64,000 nucleotides of DNA from Hamadaea sp013361475. GTDB taxonomy: Bacteria; Actinomycetota; Actinomycetes; Mycobacteriales; Micromonosporaceae. The stretch lies in the NCBI RefSeq assembly GCF_040654195.1, contig NZ_JBFAHM010000011.1, positions 1 to 64,000 of the forward strand. The letters are read 5' to 3'. Under the pieces are notes generated by a model. That model did no database searches. It had not been told where the DNA came from and saw only the letters and a program-made list of their open reading frames with translations. The translations under genes and the position numbers were made by a program. Positions 33,784 through 42,409 of the stretch are shown piece after piece; within the stretch, counting starts at the first letter, position 1; each line of letters opens with the position of its first letter.

Positions 33784-34935
33784 GTGACATTGCGCCGCGA
33801 CAGCAGCCCGCCGTCCGTGGTTCTCGTGGGTGCCCACGGGCACGGCCGGGGGCACCTCGAACACCTCGCGGCGCGCACAGCCACCGGTCTGGTCCGGCTC
33901 GCCGGCGTCGCCGACGTACGCCCGCTGGACGTGCAGCAGCAGAGCCTCGCCGGCGACAGCCTCTTCGGCACCGACGCCGCGCGGGTCATCGCTGAGGTGC
34001 GGCCGGAGATCGTGGTCATCTCGACGCCGATGCACACCCATGCGAACTTGGCCCGGCTGGCCTTCGACGCCGGAGCCCACGTGCTGCTGGAGAAACCGCC
34101 GACACCGACGATGGCCGAGTTCGACGCCCTTCTGGCGGCGCAACGCGCGGCCGGAGTCGCCTGCCAGGTCGGTTTCCAGGCGTTCGGCTCCCGGGCGTAC
34201 GCCGAACTCGCCAACCTGATCGCCACGGGCGCCCTCGGCGAGGTACGCCGGATCGGGCTCACCGGCGCGTGGACACGTGACGAGTCCTACTACGGCCGGG
34301 CCGCCTGGGCCGGACGCCGGTCCCTGGACGGCGTACCGGTGATGGACGGCGCGCTGACCAACCCGTTCGCCCACGGGGTGGCGATGGCGTTGCGACTCGA
34401 CGGGTCGGCCGGTGACGAGCCGGTCCGCCAGGTCGAGGTGGACACCTATCGCGCGTACCCCATCGAAGCAGATGACACGGCGAGCGCGCGGATCACGACC
34501 GCGCGCGGCACGACGGTCCTCGCGGCGGTGACCCTCTGCGCCGAGACGTCTCGCGAGCCGATCGTCGAAGTAGTGGGCGGCGAAGGCCGCGCCGAACTGT
34601 GGTACACCGAGGACCGCCTGCGGACGGCGGCCGGTGAGCGTCGCTTCGAGCGGCTGGACCTGCTCGACAATCTGGTCGACCATCTCACCGACGGCGTGCC
34701 GCTGGTTGCGCCGCTGGCCGACACCCGGTCGTTCATGCAGGTCGTCGAGGCCATCCGGCTGAGCCCCGCGGCGGTCGAGATCGACGCGCGGTTCCGGCGC
34801 CAGGCCGGCCACCGGGAGATCATCGAAGGCGTCGACGACGTGGTACGCGAAGCGGCCGCCGCCGGCGCGCTGTTCTGCGAACTGCCCGTCGGCTGGGCCA
34901 CCGGCAAGGCTTTCCAGTGGAGGGAACGTGACTGA
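33784..34935 (+). CDS. Gfo/Idh/MocA oxidoreductase 1
   Basis: 383 residues. Rossmann start VVLVGAHGHGRGHLEHL and the family EKP motif LLEKPPTPTMAEFDALL; C-terminal alpha/beta domain. NAD(P)-dependent sugar or inositol-type dehydrogenase or isomerase; substrate unknown. GTG 33784 is listed, but AGGAG at 33780-33784 would better serve TTG 33790, two codons later. First gene of an operon with a second such enzyme and a GH51 glycosidase. Confidence 0.87.
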   Translation: MTLRRDSSPPSVVLVGAHGHGRGHLEHLAARTATGLVRLAGVADVRPLDVQQQSLAGDSLFGTDAARVIAEVRPEIVVISTPMHTHANLARLAFDAGAHVLLEKPPTPTMAEFDALLAAQRAAGVACQVGFQAFGSRAYAELANLIATGALGEVRRIGLTGAWTRDESYYGRAAWAGRRSLDGVPVMDGALTNPFAHGVAMALRLDGSAGDEPVRQVEVDTYRAYPIEADDTASARITTARGTTVLAAVTLCAETSREPIVEVVGGEGRAELWYTEDRLRTAAGERRFERLDLLDNLVDHLTDGVPLVAPLADTRSFMQVVEAIRLSPAAVEIDARFRRQAGHREIIEGVDDVVREAAAAGALFCELPVGWATGKAFQWRERD

Positions 34936-35971
34936 GCCAGTGCGGTTCGGGGTCGTCGGGGTCGAGCACGGTCACGCGCTCAGCCTGACCTCCGGCCTGC
35001 TCGCGGCGGGCGCGGAATGCGTCGGCTACCACAACCGGCCGGACGAGAGCGACGGCGTGGTCGCCCGCAATTTCGCGGCGACGTATCCCGGCGTACCGGT
35101 GGTCGACGACGCCCGGCGGCTCTTCGACGATCCCTCGGTGTCGTTGATCGTGACGGCCGATGTGCCTGACCGGCGGGCCGCCGTCGCGGTCGCGGCGATG
35201 CACTCCGGCAAGGATGTGCTCGCGGCGAAGCCGGGGTGTGTGACGCTCGCGGAGCTGACCGCGATCCGGCAGGCGGTCGCGGACACCGGCCGGTTCTGGT
35301 CGGTCAGCTTCTCCGAACGCTTCCACGTCAAGGCCGTCGTGCGGGCGTCGCAGCTGGTCGCCGAGGGCCGGATCGGGCAGGTCGTGCAGACGATCGGGCT
35401 CGGACCGCACCGGCTGGACGCGCACACCCGGCCGGGCTGGTTCTTCGACCCGCGCCGGGGCGGCGGCATCCTGACCGACATCGCCGCCCACCAGGTCGAC
35501 CAGTTCCTGCACTTCACCGGCTCGACGCAGGCGGAGATCGGGGCGAGCACGGTCGCCAACCACGCCAACCCGGACCGGCCGCGCTTCGCCGACTTCGGTG
35601 AGCTGCTGCTGCGCGGCGACCGAGGCCATGGGTACGCCCGAGTCGACTGGTACACGCCGGGTGGGCTTCCCGTGTGGGGCGACGGGCGGCTGACCGTCCT
35701 GGGTACCGGCGGCTACCTGGAGATCCGCAAGAACCTCGACCTGGCGGGCGCACCCGGCGGCGACCACCTGTTCGTCGTCGACGGCGACCGCGTCGAGCGG
35801 ATCGACTGCTCCGGCGTCGAGCTGCCGTTCTATCCCGACCTGCTGCGGGACGTCGCCGAACGGACCGAACGCGCGATGACCCAGGCCCACGCCTTCCTGG
35901 CGACCGAGCTGGCGATCAGAGCCGATCTGCTGGCGGTCCGCGCCGGTTCGCTCGCCGGCTATCTGGAGTGA
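34928..35971 (+). CDS. Gfo/Idh/MocA oxidoreductase 2
   Basis: 347 residues from GTG 34928, preceded by GGAGGG and overlapping the previous gene by eight bases. FGVVGVEHGHAL Rossmann motif (atypical, with EHGH), AAKPGCVTLAEL in place of the EKP motif, then GPHRLDAHTRPGWFFDP and a DIAAHQVDQFLHF metal/catalytic-like segment. Paired with the preceding enzyme; the pair may act in sequence on one released sugar derivative. Confidence 0.87.
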   Translation: MTEPVRFGVVGVEHGHALSLTSGLLAAGAECVGYHNRPDESDGVVARNFAATYPGVPVVDDARRLFDDPSVSLIVTADVPDRRAAVAVAAMHSGKDVLAAKPGCVTLAELTAIRQAVADTGRFWSVSFSERFHVKAVVRASQLVAEGRIGQVVQTIGLGPHRLDAHTRPGWFFDPRRGGGILTDIAAHQVDQFLHFTGSTQAEIGASTVANHANPDRPRFADFGELLLRGDRGHGYARVDWYTPGGLPVWGDGRLTVLGTGGYLEIRKNLDLAGAPGGDHLFVVDGDRVERIDCSGVELPFYPDLLRDVAERTERAMTQAHAFLATELAIRADLLAVRAGSLAGYLE

Positions 35972-36015
35972 ACCGTCTTATCGGGAGTGATCCGCTTAGC
36001 TGGAGCGGTCCGCTT
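35965..36015 (+). repeat. Three imperfect tandem repeats upstream of the GH51 gene
   Basis: Units begin at 35965, 35984 and 36002 with GGAGTGAACCG, GGAGTGATCCG and GGAGCGGTCCG and end CTT, a period of 18-19 bases. They fill the gap between the second oxidoreductase and GH51; the first overlaps its stop codon. Each unit starts with a Shine-Dalgarno-like GGAG. Origin by slippage duplication is likely; function unknown. Confidence 0.65.
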
Positions 36016-36032
36016 TGACAGTTGGGAATGAG

Positions 36033-37556
36033 ATGACTGACGCCACCCCGCGTACCGCCCGGTTCACCCTTGACCCCGCCTTCCGTGTGGCGCCGGTGTC
36101 CCGGCGTACATTTGGCTCCTTTGTGGAGCATCTCGGCCGCTGCGTCTACACCGGAATCTTCGAACCAGGGCATCCGGCGGCCGACGCCGACGGCCTGCGT
36201 ACCGATGTGCTGGAGCTGATCCGCGAACTCGGCGTGAGCACGGTGCGCTATCCCGGCGGCAACTTCGTGTCCGGCTACCGCTGGGAGGACGGCATCGGCC
36301 CGGTGGCGGACCGCCCCGCCCGGCTCGACCTCGCCTGGCACAGCACCGAGCCGAACACCTTCGGGCTCGACGAGTTCATCCGCTGGACCGGCAAGGCCGG
36401 CGTGGAGCCGATGATGGCGGTCAACCTCGGCACGCGCGGCGTCCAGGAGGCGCTGGACCTCCTCGAATACTGCAACATCCCGGGCGGGACCCGGCTGTCC
36501 GACCTGCGCGTGGCCAACGGCGCCAAGCAGCCGCACGGCGTACGCATGTGGTGCCTGGGCAACGAGATGGACGGCCAGTGGCAGATCGGCCACAAGAACG
36601 CCGACGAGTACGGGCGGCTCGCGGCGGAGACCGCCCGGGCGATGCGGATGATCGACCCGAACCTGGAGCTGGTCGCGTGCGGCAGCAGCGGGTCGAGCAT
36701 GCCGACGTTCGGGCAGTGGGAGGCGACCGTCCTCGACCACGCCTACGACGTCGTGGACTACGTGTCGTGCCACGCGTACTACGAGGAGAAGGACGGCGAC
36801 CTCGGTGGCTTCCTGGCCAGCGCGGTCAACATGGAGAACTTCATCGCCGACGTGGTGTCCACCGCCGACCACGTACGCGCCAAGAAGCGCACGAAGAAGC
36901 ACATCAACATCTCGTTCGACGAGTGGAACGTCTGGTACATGAGCCGGCTGCAGGGCGAGATGCCGAAGGAGGACTGGCCGGTGGCGCCCCGGCTGCTGGA
37001 GGACCACTACCACCTGGCCGACGCCGTCGTGGTCGGCAGCCTGCTGATCACGTTGCTGCGCAACAGCGACCGGGTCACCTCCGCCAGCCTCGCCCAGCTC
37101 GTCAACGTCATCGCGCCGATCATGACCGAGGCCGGCGGCCGGGCCTGGCGGCAGACCACGTTCCACCCGTTCGCCCAAGCCTCCCGGTACGCGAGCGGCG
37201 ACGTCCTGCGGGTCGAACCGGTGTCGCCGACCTACGAGACCACCGAGTACGGCGACGTGCCGCTGCTGCACGCGGTCGCCACGCACGACGCGGAGACCGG
37301 CACGACGACCGTGTTCGCCGTCAACCGGTCGCTGGACGCGCCCCTGTCGCTGGCGGTCGACACCCGGGCCTTCGGGCCGATGCGGATCGCCGAGGCGACC
37401 ACGCTGGCCGGCGACGACGCGTACGCCCGCAACACCGCCGACGACCCGGATCGCGTGACACCGCAGCCGAACTCGTCCGCGGTGGCCGACGGCGGATCGG
37501 TGCGGGCGTCGCTGCCACCGGTGTCGTGGAACGTGATCCGGCTGGTCCGAGGCTAG
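36033..37556 (+). CDS. GH51 alpha-L-arabinofuranosidase
   Basis: 507 residues from ATG 36033; no signal peptide, so intracellular. Clan A TIM barrel with acid/base Glu178 in WCLGNEMDG and nucleophile Glu297 in ISFDEWNVWY, plus GSFVEHLGRCVYTG near the start and a C-terminal beta domain. Removes arabinose from imported arabino-oligosaccharides, fitting the pectin island. It converges with the LacI gene, whose duplicated 3' tail separates them. Confidence 0.95.
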   Translation: MTDATPRTARFTLDPAFRVAPVSRRTFGSFVEHLGRCVYTGIFEPGHPAADADGLRTDVLELIRELGVSTVRYPGGNFVSGYRWEDGIGPVADRPARLDLAWHSTEPNTFGLDEFIRWTGKAGVEPMMAVNLGTRGVQEALDLLEYCNIPGGTRLSDLRVANGAKQPHGVRMWCLGNEMDGQWQIGHKNADEYGRLAAETARAMRMIDPNLELVACGSSGSSMPTFGQWEATVLDHAYDVVDYVSCHAYYEEKDGDLGGFLASAVNMENFIADVVSTADHVRAKKRTKKHINISFDEWNVWYMSRLQGEMPKEDWPVAPRLLEDHYHLADAVVVGSLLITLLRNSDRVTSASLAQLVNVIAPIMTEAGGRAWRQTTFHPFAQASRYASGDVLRVEPVSPTYETTEYGDVPLLHAVATHDAETGTTTVFAVNRSLDAPLSLAVDTRAFGPMRIAEATTLAGDDAYARNTADDPDRVTPQPNSSAVADGGSVRASLPPVSWNVIRLVRG

Positions 37557-37631
37557 GACTTGGCGCGGCCGGATCGCTTTTCGCCCAGAGTGGACGGTGG
37601 TCCGGCCGGCCCGGTTAGGACTTGGCGCGGC
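37553..37631. repeat. Direct repeat: duplicated tail of the lacI gene
   Basis: Sixteen identical bases, TAGGACTTGGCGCGGC, occur at 37554-37569 and 37616-37631. In minus-strand translation the last residues of LacI (ARRAKS) are echoed in the spacer as GRAKS followed by a stop, with STV/STL further upstream. The spacer therefore looks like a decayed second copy of the last codons of a lacI-type gene. The GH51 stop codon lies inside the outer copy. Confidence 0.65.
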
Positions 37632-38655
37632 GAGCCCGGGTGCCGCTCACAGTGGACTGGCGGACGACGAGCTGCGGCTGGAAGACCACGTGCCGGTGGC
37701 CGTGGCGGTCGGGGTCCTCGGCCTCCTCCAGCAGCAGCTCGGCGGCGGTGCGGCCGAGCTGCTCGCGGGGTTGGCGGACCGACGTGAGCGGCACGGCCGC
37801 CGCGGCGGCGAAGTCGATGTCGTCGTAGCCGACCAACGCCATGTCCTCCGGTACGCGCAGACCACCGGCGGTCAGCCCTTGCAGCGCGCCGAGGGCGAGC
37901 AGATCGTTGGCGCAGAAGATGGCGGTGGGCCGGGAGGCGGCGGGCAGGGCGCAGATGCGTTCTGCGGCATCGCGGCCCGCGGTCACCGACAGCGACCGCG
38001 TCTCTACCACCTGCAGTTCGGTCCCCGGATACTCCTCCAGCGCGGCGGCGGCGCCGGCGTGCCGGTCCTCGACCTGACGGATGGACGCGGGACCGCCGAC
38101 GAAGGCGATGCGGCGGTGGCCCTGGTCGGCCAGGTGCTGCGCGGCCAAGCGACCGCCGAGCAGGTCGTCGACCGCGACCGAGCACCGGTTCGGCTGCCCC
38201 GTGCCCCGGTCGACGAGCACCACCGGGATGCCCCGGTCGATGAGCCGCTCCAGGCGTTCGTGGCGGCCGTCGTCCACCGGGGTGATCAGCAGCCCGCGTA
38301 CGCGTTGCTCCTCGAGCATCTCCAGGTGCCGTTCCTCCCGCGCCCGATCCTCGCCGCTGTTGCACACGATGAGCATGCCGTCGGCGTCCTCGACCGCGCC
38401 CTCCGCGCCGCGGACGACGTCGGTGAAGAACGGGTTGGACACGTCGAGGACGACGATGGCGACGGTCCGGCTCTGTCCGGCGCGCAGGTGGCGGGCGGAG
38501 TCGTTGCGGACGTAGCCGAGTTGGCTGATCGCGTCGAGGACGCGCTTGCGAGTCTGCGGAGCCACCGCCTCCGGCCGGTTCAGCACGTTGCTGACCGTGC
38601 CCAGCGATACGCCCGCCAGCCGGGCGACCTCCTTGATGCTCGCAGCAGCCATCAT
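37615..38655 (-). CDS. LacI-family repressor of the rhamnose locus
   Basis: 346 residues from ATG 38655 (a second ATG at 38652). N-terminal HTH SIKEVARLAGVSLGTVSNVL with hinge RHLRAGQSRTVAIVV, then a periplasmic-binding-like effector domain ending in VRQSTVSGTRARRAKS. Divergent from the L-rhamnose genes across 228 bases containing two operator-like palindromes, so autoregulation and control of rhamnose catabolism are likely. The effector is probably rhamnose or a rhamnogalacturonan product; inference. Confidence 0.9.
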   Translation of the reverse strand: MMAAASIKEVARLAGVSLGTVSNVLNRPEAVAPQTRKRVLDAISQLGYVRNDSARHLRAGQSRTVAIVVLDVSNPFFTDVVRGAEGAVEDADGMLIVCNSGEDRAREERHLEMLEEQRVRGLLITPVDDGRHERLERLIDRGIPVVLVDRGTGQPNRCSVAVDDLLGGRLAAQHLADQGHRRIAFVGGPASIRQVEDRHAGAAAALEEYPGTELQVVETRSLSVTAGRDAAERICALPAASRPTAIFCANDLLALGALQGLTAGGLRVPEDMALVGYDDIDFAAAAAVPLTSVRQPREQLGRTAAELLLEEAEDPDRHGHRHVVFQPQLVVRQSTVSGTRARRAKS

Positions 38656-38684
38656 CCCTCGCCTGGTCGGAAGTACGCGATGGT

Positions 38685-38696
38685 TGAAACGTCTCA
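38685..38696. promoter_or_regulatory. LacI-type operator next to the repressor gene
   Basis: TGAAACGTCTCA matches the perfect palindrome at 38810 in 11 of 12 bases and lies 30 bases before the LacI ATG, where it could autoregulate. Confidence 0.65.
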
Positions 38697-38764
38697 CCCT
38701 GCGGGCGGCTCGTCAACCAGCCGTTCAGTGCGAGCGGTGGTCGAAATGGATCGCGAGGAACCTC

Positions 38765-38822
38765 TTGACGCGTTGGTGATCCGTCTCTACCGTTTCTGTC
38801 AGCCGATGGTGAAACGTTTCAC
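38765..38822 (+). promoter_or_regulatory. Rhamnose operon promoter with LacI operator
   Basis: TTGACG (38765-38770), 17-base spacer and TACCGT (38788-38793) fit a vegetative promoter. GTGAAACGTTTCAC (38809-38822) is a perfect 14-bp palindrome just downstream, over or after the expected start of transcription: a classic repression position. Confidence 0.7.
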
Positions 38823-38883
38823 GTGTTGGCCCGGCGCGGCGTCCCCATCGGTTCATCGGCCCAACCGACCCCAGGAGGCCCGC

Positions 38884-39216
38884 GTGCGCCGGATCTGTTT
38901 CACCCTTCAGGTCAGACCCGATCGGCTGGCCGAATACCGGCAGCGGCACGCCCACGTCTGGCCGGACATGCTGGCCGCGTTGCGCGACACCGGCTGGCAC
39001 GACTACAGCCTGTTCCTCCGGGAGGACGGCCTGCTGGTGGGCTACCTGCTCACCGACGACTTCGACGCCGCGCTCGCGGCGATGGACGCCACCGACGTCA
39101 ACGCCCGCTGGCAGGCGCAGATGGCCGAGTTCTTCGACTCCGGCCGGCCCGACCAGCACATGCGGGTGCTGACCGAGGTGTTCAATCTTGCCGATCAGCT
39201 GGGAGATGTGCGATGA
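38884..39216 (+). CDS. rhaM: L-rhamnose mutarotase
   Basis: 110 residues from GTG 38884, with AGGAGG upstream; the usual length for RhaM/RhaU. A small ferredoxin-like alpha/beta fold with RRICFTLQVRPDRLAEYRQ, HAHVWPDML and the C-terminal DQHMRVLTEVFNL, all typical. Interconverts rhamnose anomers to feed the isomerase. Overlaps the isomerase start by four bases. Confidence 0.93.
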   Translation: MRRICFTLQVRPDRLAEYRQRHAHVWPDMLAALRDTGWHDYSLFLREDGLLVGYLLTDDFDAALAAMDATDVNARWQAQMAEFFDSGRPDQHMRVLTEVFNLADQLGDVR

Positions 39217-40388
39217 CCGAGTTCGCGCCGCAGGCGGTTGCCCGGGTGCAGGACGCGTTGCGGGGGCAGCGGATCGAGACCGCCTCGTGGGCGTACGGGA
39301 ACTCGGGGACGCGTTTCAAAGTGTTCGCGCAGGAGGGTGTGCCGCGGGATCCGTACGAGAAGATCGCCGACGCCGCCGTCGTGCATCGCTACACCGGCGT
39401 CGCGCCCACGGTCGCGTTGCACATCCCGTGGGACAAGGTCGACGACTACGCCGACCTGGCCCGCCGAGCCCGAGAGCTGGGCGTGGCGTTGGGGACCATC
39501 AACGCCAACGTGTTCCAGGACGACGACTACAAGCTCGGCAGCGTCACCAACCCCGATCCGGCGGTACGCCGCAAGGCGATCGCGCATCTGATCGAGTGTG
39601 TCGACATCATGGACGCCACCGGGTCGCGTGATCTGAAACTGTGGTTCTCCGACGGCACCAACTATCCCGGCCAGGACGATGTGCGTACGCGTCAGGCAAG
39701 ACTGGCCGACGCGCTGGCCGAGACCTATGCGCGGCTCGGTGACCACCAGCGGATGCTGCTGGAGTACAAGCTGTTCGAGCCCGCGTTCTACATGACCGAC
39801 GTGCCGGACTGGGGGACCGCCTACCTGCACTGTGTCACGCTGGGTGACCGGGCGCAGGTCGTGATCGACACCGGGCACCACGCGCCGGGCACGAACATCG
39901 AGTTCATCGTGGCCATGTTGCTGCGCGCGGGCAAGCTCGGCGGGTTCGACTTCAACTCCCGCTTCTACGCCGACGACGACCTGATGGTCGGCAGTGCGGA
40001 CCCGTTCCAGCTGTTCCGGATCATGCACGAGATCGTGCTCGCGGAGGAGCTGGACAAGGGCGTCGCGTTCATGCTGGACCAGTGCCACAACCTCGAACCG
40101 AAGATCCAGGCGGTGATCCGCTCGGTCCTCAACGTGCAGGAGGCCACCGCGAAGGCATTGCTGGTCGACCACGCCGCGCTGAAAGCCGCGCAGGACGCGG
40201 GGGACGTGCTGGAGGCCAACGCGGTGCTGATGGACGCCTACAACACCGACGTCCGGCCGCTGCTGCGCGACCTGCGCGAGGAGATGGGGCTCGACCCGGA
40301 TCCGATCGCCGCCTACAAGCGCTCCGGCTATCTGGAGAAGGTCAAGGCCGACCGTGTCGGCGGCACCCAGGCCGGGTGGGGCGCCTGA
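39213..40388 (+). CDS. rhaI: L-rhamnose isomerase (RhaI type)
   Basis: 391 residues. TIM-barrel xylose-isomerase-like enzyme of the Pseudomonas stutzeri type rather than the E. coli RhaA type: SWAYGNSGTRFKVF, metal-site segments LLEYKLFEP, VVIDTGHHAPGTN and FDFNSRFYADDD. Converts L-rhamnose to L-rhamnulose. Starts ATGA at the mutarotase stop and its own stop overlaps the next ATG by one base. Confidence 0.94.
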   Translation: MTEFAPQAVARVQDALRGQRIETASWAYGNSGTRFKVFAQEGVPRDPYEKIADAAVVHRYTGVAPTVALHIPWDKVDDYADLARRARELGVALGTINANVFQDDDYKLGSVTNPDPAVRRKAIAHLIECVDIMDATGSRDLKLWFSDGTNYPGQDDVRTRQARLADALAETYARLGDHQRMLLEYKLFEPAFYMTDVPDWGTAYLHCVTLGDRAQVVIDTGHHAPGTNIEFIVAMLLRAGKLGGFDFNSRFYADDDLMVGSADPFQLFRIMHEIVLAEELDKGVAFMLDQCHNLEPKIQAVIRSVLNVQEATAKALLVDHAALKAAQDAGDVLEANAVLMDAYNTDVRPLLRDLREEMGLDPDPIAAYKRSGYLEKVKADRVGGTQAGWGA

Positions 40389-42409
40389 TGGCCGCTCATC
40401 ACGACTTGATCGCCCGATCCCGGCGGCTCGGCGCCGACCCACGCAACACCAACTTTGCGGGCGGCAACACCTCGGCCAAGGGGACCGCCGACGATCCGGT
40501 GACCGGGCAGCCGGTGGAGTTGTTGTGGGTCAAGGGTTCCGGCGGTGACCTCGGCACGCTGACCGAAGGCGGGCTGGCCGTGCTGCGGCTGGACCGGCTC
40601 CGTTCGCTCACCGGCGTCTACCCGGGTGTCGACCGCGAAGACGAGATGGTCGCGCTGTTCGACTACTGCCTGCACGGGCGGGGTGGCGCCGCGCCCAGCA
40701 TCGACACCGCGATGCACGGCCTGGTCGACGCCGAGCACGTCGACCACCTGCATCCCGATGCCGGGATCGCGCTGGCGACGGCGGCCGACGGCGAGGCGCT
40801 GACCAAGGAGTGCTTCGGCGACCGCGTCGTCTGGGTGCCCTGGCGGCGGCCCGGCTTCCAGCTCGGCCTGGACATCGCCGCGCTCAAGGCGGCCAACCCG
40901 CAGGCGATCGGCTGCATCCTCGGCGGGCACGGCATCACCGCCTGGGGGTCCACCAGCGACGAATGCGAGCAACGGTCGCTGGAGATCATCCGCACCGCGC
41001 AGGCGTTCATCGACGAGCGCGGCCGGGCGGAGCCGTTCGGCCCCGTCGTCGCCGAGCCGCTTCCGGAAGCCGGCCGCCGGGAACGGGCGGCCGCGCTCGC
41101 TCCGATCATCCGCGGCCTGGCCTCGACGGATCGGCCGCAGGTCGGCCATTTCACCGACGACCCGGTGGTCCTCGACTTCCTCAGCCGGGCCGAGCATCCC
41201 GTGCTGGCCGCGCTGGGCACTTCCTGTCCGGATCACTTCCTGCGGACGAAGGTCCGGCCGCTGGTCCTCGAACTGCCGCCGACGGCGTCGCTCGACGAGG
41301 TCGTGGCCCGGCTGCGCGAGCTGCACGCCGAGTACCGCGCCGAGTACGCGAGCTACTACGAGCGCCACGCAGACCCCGACTCGCCGCCGATGCGCGGCGC
41401 CGACCCGGCCATCGTGCTCGTCCCCGGCGTGGGCATGTTCAGCTTCGGCCGGGACAAGCAGACGGCGCGGGTCGCGAGCGAGTTCTACCTCAACGCGATC
41501 AACGTCATGCGCGGCGCCGAAGCGATCTCCCGCTACCAGCCGATCGCCGAATCGGAGAAGTTCCGCATCGAGTACTGGGCGCTCGAGGAGGCCAAACTCG
41601 CGCGGATGCCCCGACCGAAACCCCTCGCCACCCGGGTCGCGTTCGTCACCGGCGGCGGATCGGGCATCGGCAAGGCGATCGCGCTGCGGCTCGCGGCCGA
41701 AGGCGCGTGCGTGGTGGTCGCCGACCGCGACGGCGAGGCCGCGGCTCAGGTCGCGGCCTCCCTGGGCCCAGACGTGGCGCTCGCAGTCACGGCCGACGTC
41801 ACCGACGAGCAAGGGGTACGCACAGCGCTGCGACAGGCGTCCCTCACCTTCGGCGGGGTGGACCTGATCGTCAACAACGCCGGCCTGTCGATCAGCAAGT
41901 CGTTGCTGGACACCACGCTGGCCGACTGGGACGTGCAGCACGACGTCATGGCCCGAGGCTCGTTCCTGGTCGCCCGGGAAGCCGCCCGGATCCTGATCGA
42001 CCAGGGCATGGGCGGCGACATCGTCTACATCGCCAGCAAGAACTCGGTGTTCGCCGGGCCGAACAACGTCGCGTACGGGGCGGCCAAGGCGGACCAGGCG
42101 CATCAGGTGCGGCTGCTCGCCGCCGAACTCGGTGCGTACGGGATCCGGGTCAACGGGGTGAACCCCGACGGCGTCGTGCGCGGCTCGGGGATCTTCGCCT
42201 CCGGCTGGGGCGCGCAACGGGCCGCGGTGTACGGCGTACCGGAGGAGAAGCTGGGGGAGTTCTACGCCCAGCGGACCCTGCTCAAGCGGGAGGTGCTGCC
42301 GGAACACGTCGCCAACGCCGTGTTCGTGCTCGCGTCCGCTGAGCTGTCGCACACGACCGGGCTGCATGTCCCGGTCGACGCCGGGGTCGCCGCGGCCTTC
42401 CTGCGATGA
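40388..42409 (+). CDS. rhaD: Bifunctional rhamnulose-1-phosphate aldolase / lactaldehyde dehydrogenase
   Basis: 673 residues. The N-terminal class II aldolase/adducin domain (about 1-400) has metal ligands in DHLHPDAGIALA and CILGGHGITAWG. The C-terminal short-chain dehydrogenase (about 415-673) has TGGGSGIGKAIAL and catalytic YGAAK. Cleaves rhamnulose-1-P to dihydroxyacetone-P and L-lactaldehyde, which the SDR part oxidises. This fusion is a known family in rhaI-type loci. Confidence 0.94.
   Translation: MAAHHDLIARSRRLGADPRNTNFAGGNTSAKGTADDPVTGQPVELLWVKGSGGDLGTLTEGGLAVLRLDRLRSLTGVYPGVDREDEMVALFDYCLHGRGGAAPSIDTAMHGLVDAEHVDHLHPDAGIALATAADGEALTKECFGDRVVWVPWRRPGFQLGLDIAALKAANPQAIGCILGGHGITAWGSTSDECEQRSLEIIRTAQAFIDERGRAEPFGPVVAEPLPEAGRRERAAALAPIIRGLASTDRPQVGHFTDDPVVLDFLSRAEHPVLAALGTSCPDHFLRTKVRPLVLELPPTASLDEVVARLRELHAEYRAEYASYYERHADPDSPPMRGADPAIVLVPGVGMFSFGRDKQTARVASEFYLNAINVMRGAEAISRYQPIAESEKFRIEYWALEEAKLARMPRPKPLATRVAFVTGGGSGIGKAIALRLAAEGACVVVADRDGEAAAQVAASLGPDVALAVTADVTDEQGVRTALRQASLTFGGVDLIVNNAGLSISKSLLDTTLADWDVQHDVMARGSFLVAREAARILIDQGMGGDIVYIASKNSVFAGPNNVAYGAAKADQAHQVRLLAAELGAYGIRVNGVNPDGVVRGSGIFASGWGAQRAAVYGVPEEKLGEFYAQRTLLKREVLPEHVANAVFVLASAELSHTTGLHVPVDAGVAAAFLR

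Noticed and set aside
40328..42367. A 679-codon minus-strand open frame
   Set aside because: Opposite the RhaD aldolase-dehydrogenase fusion, which has both catalytic motif sets.
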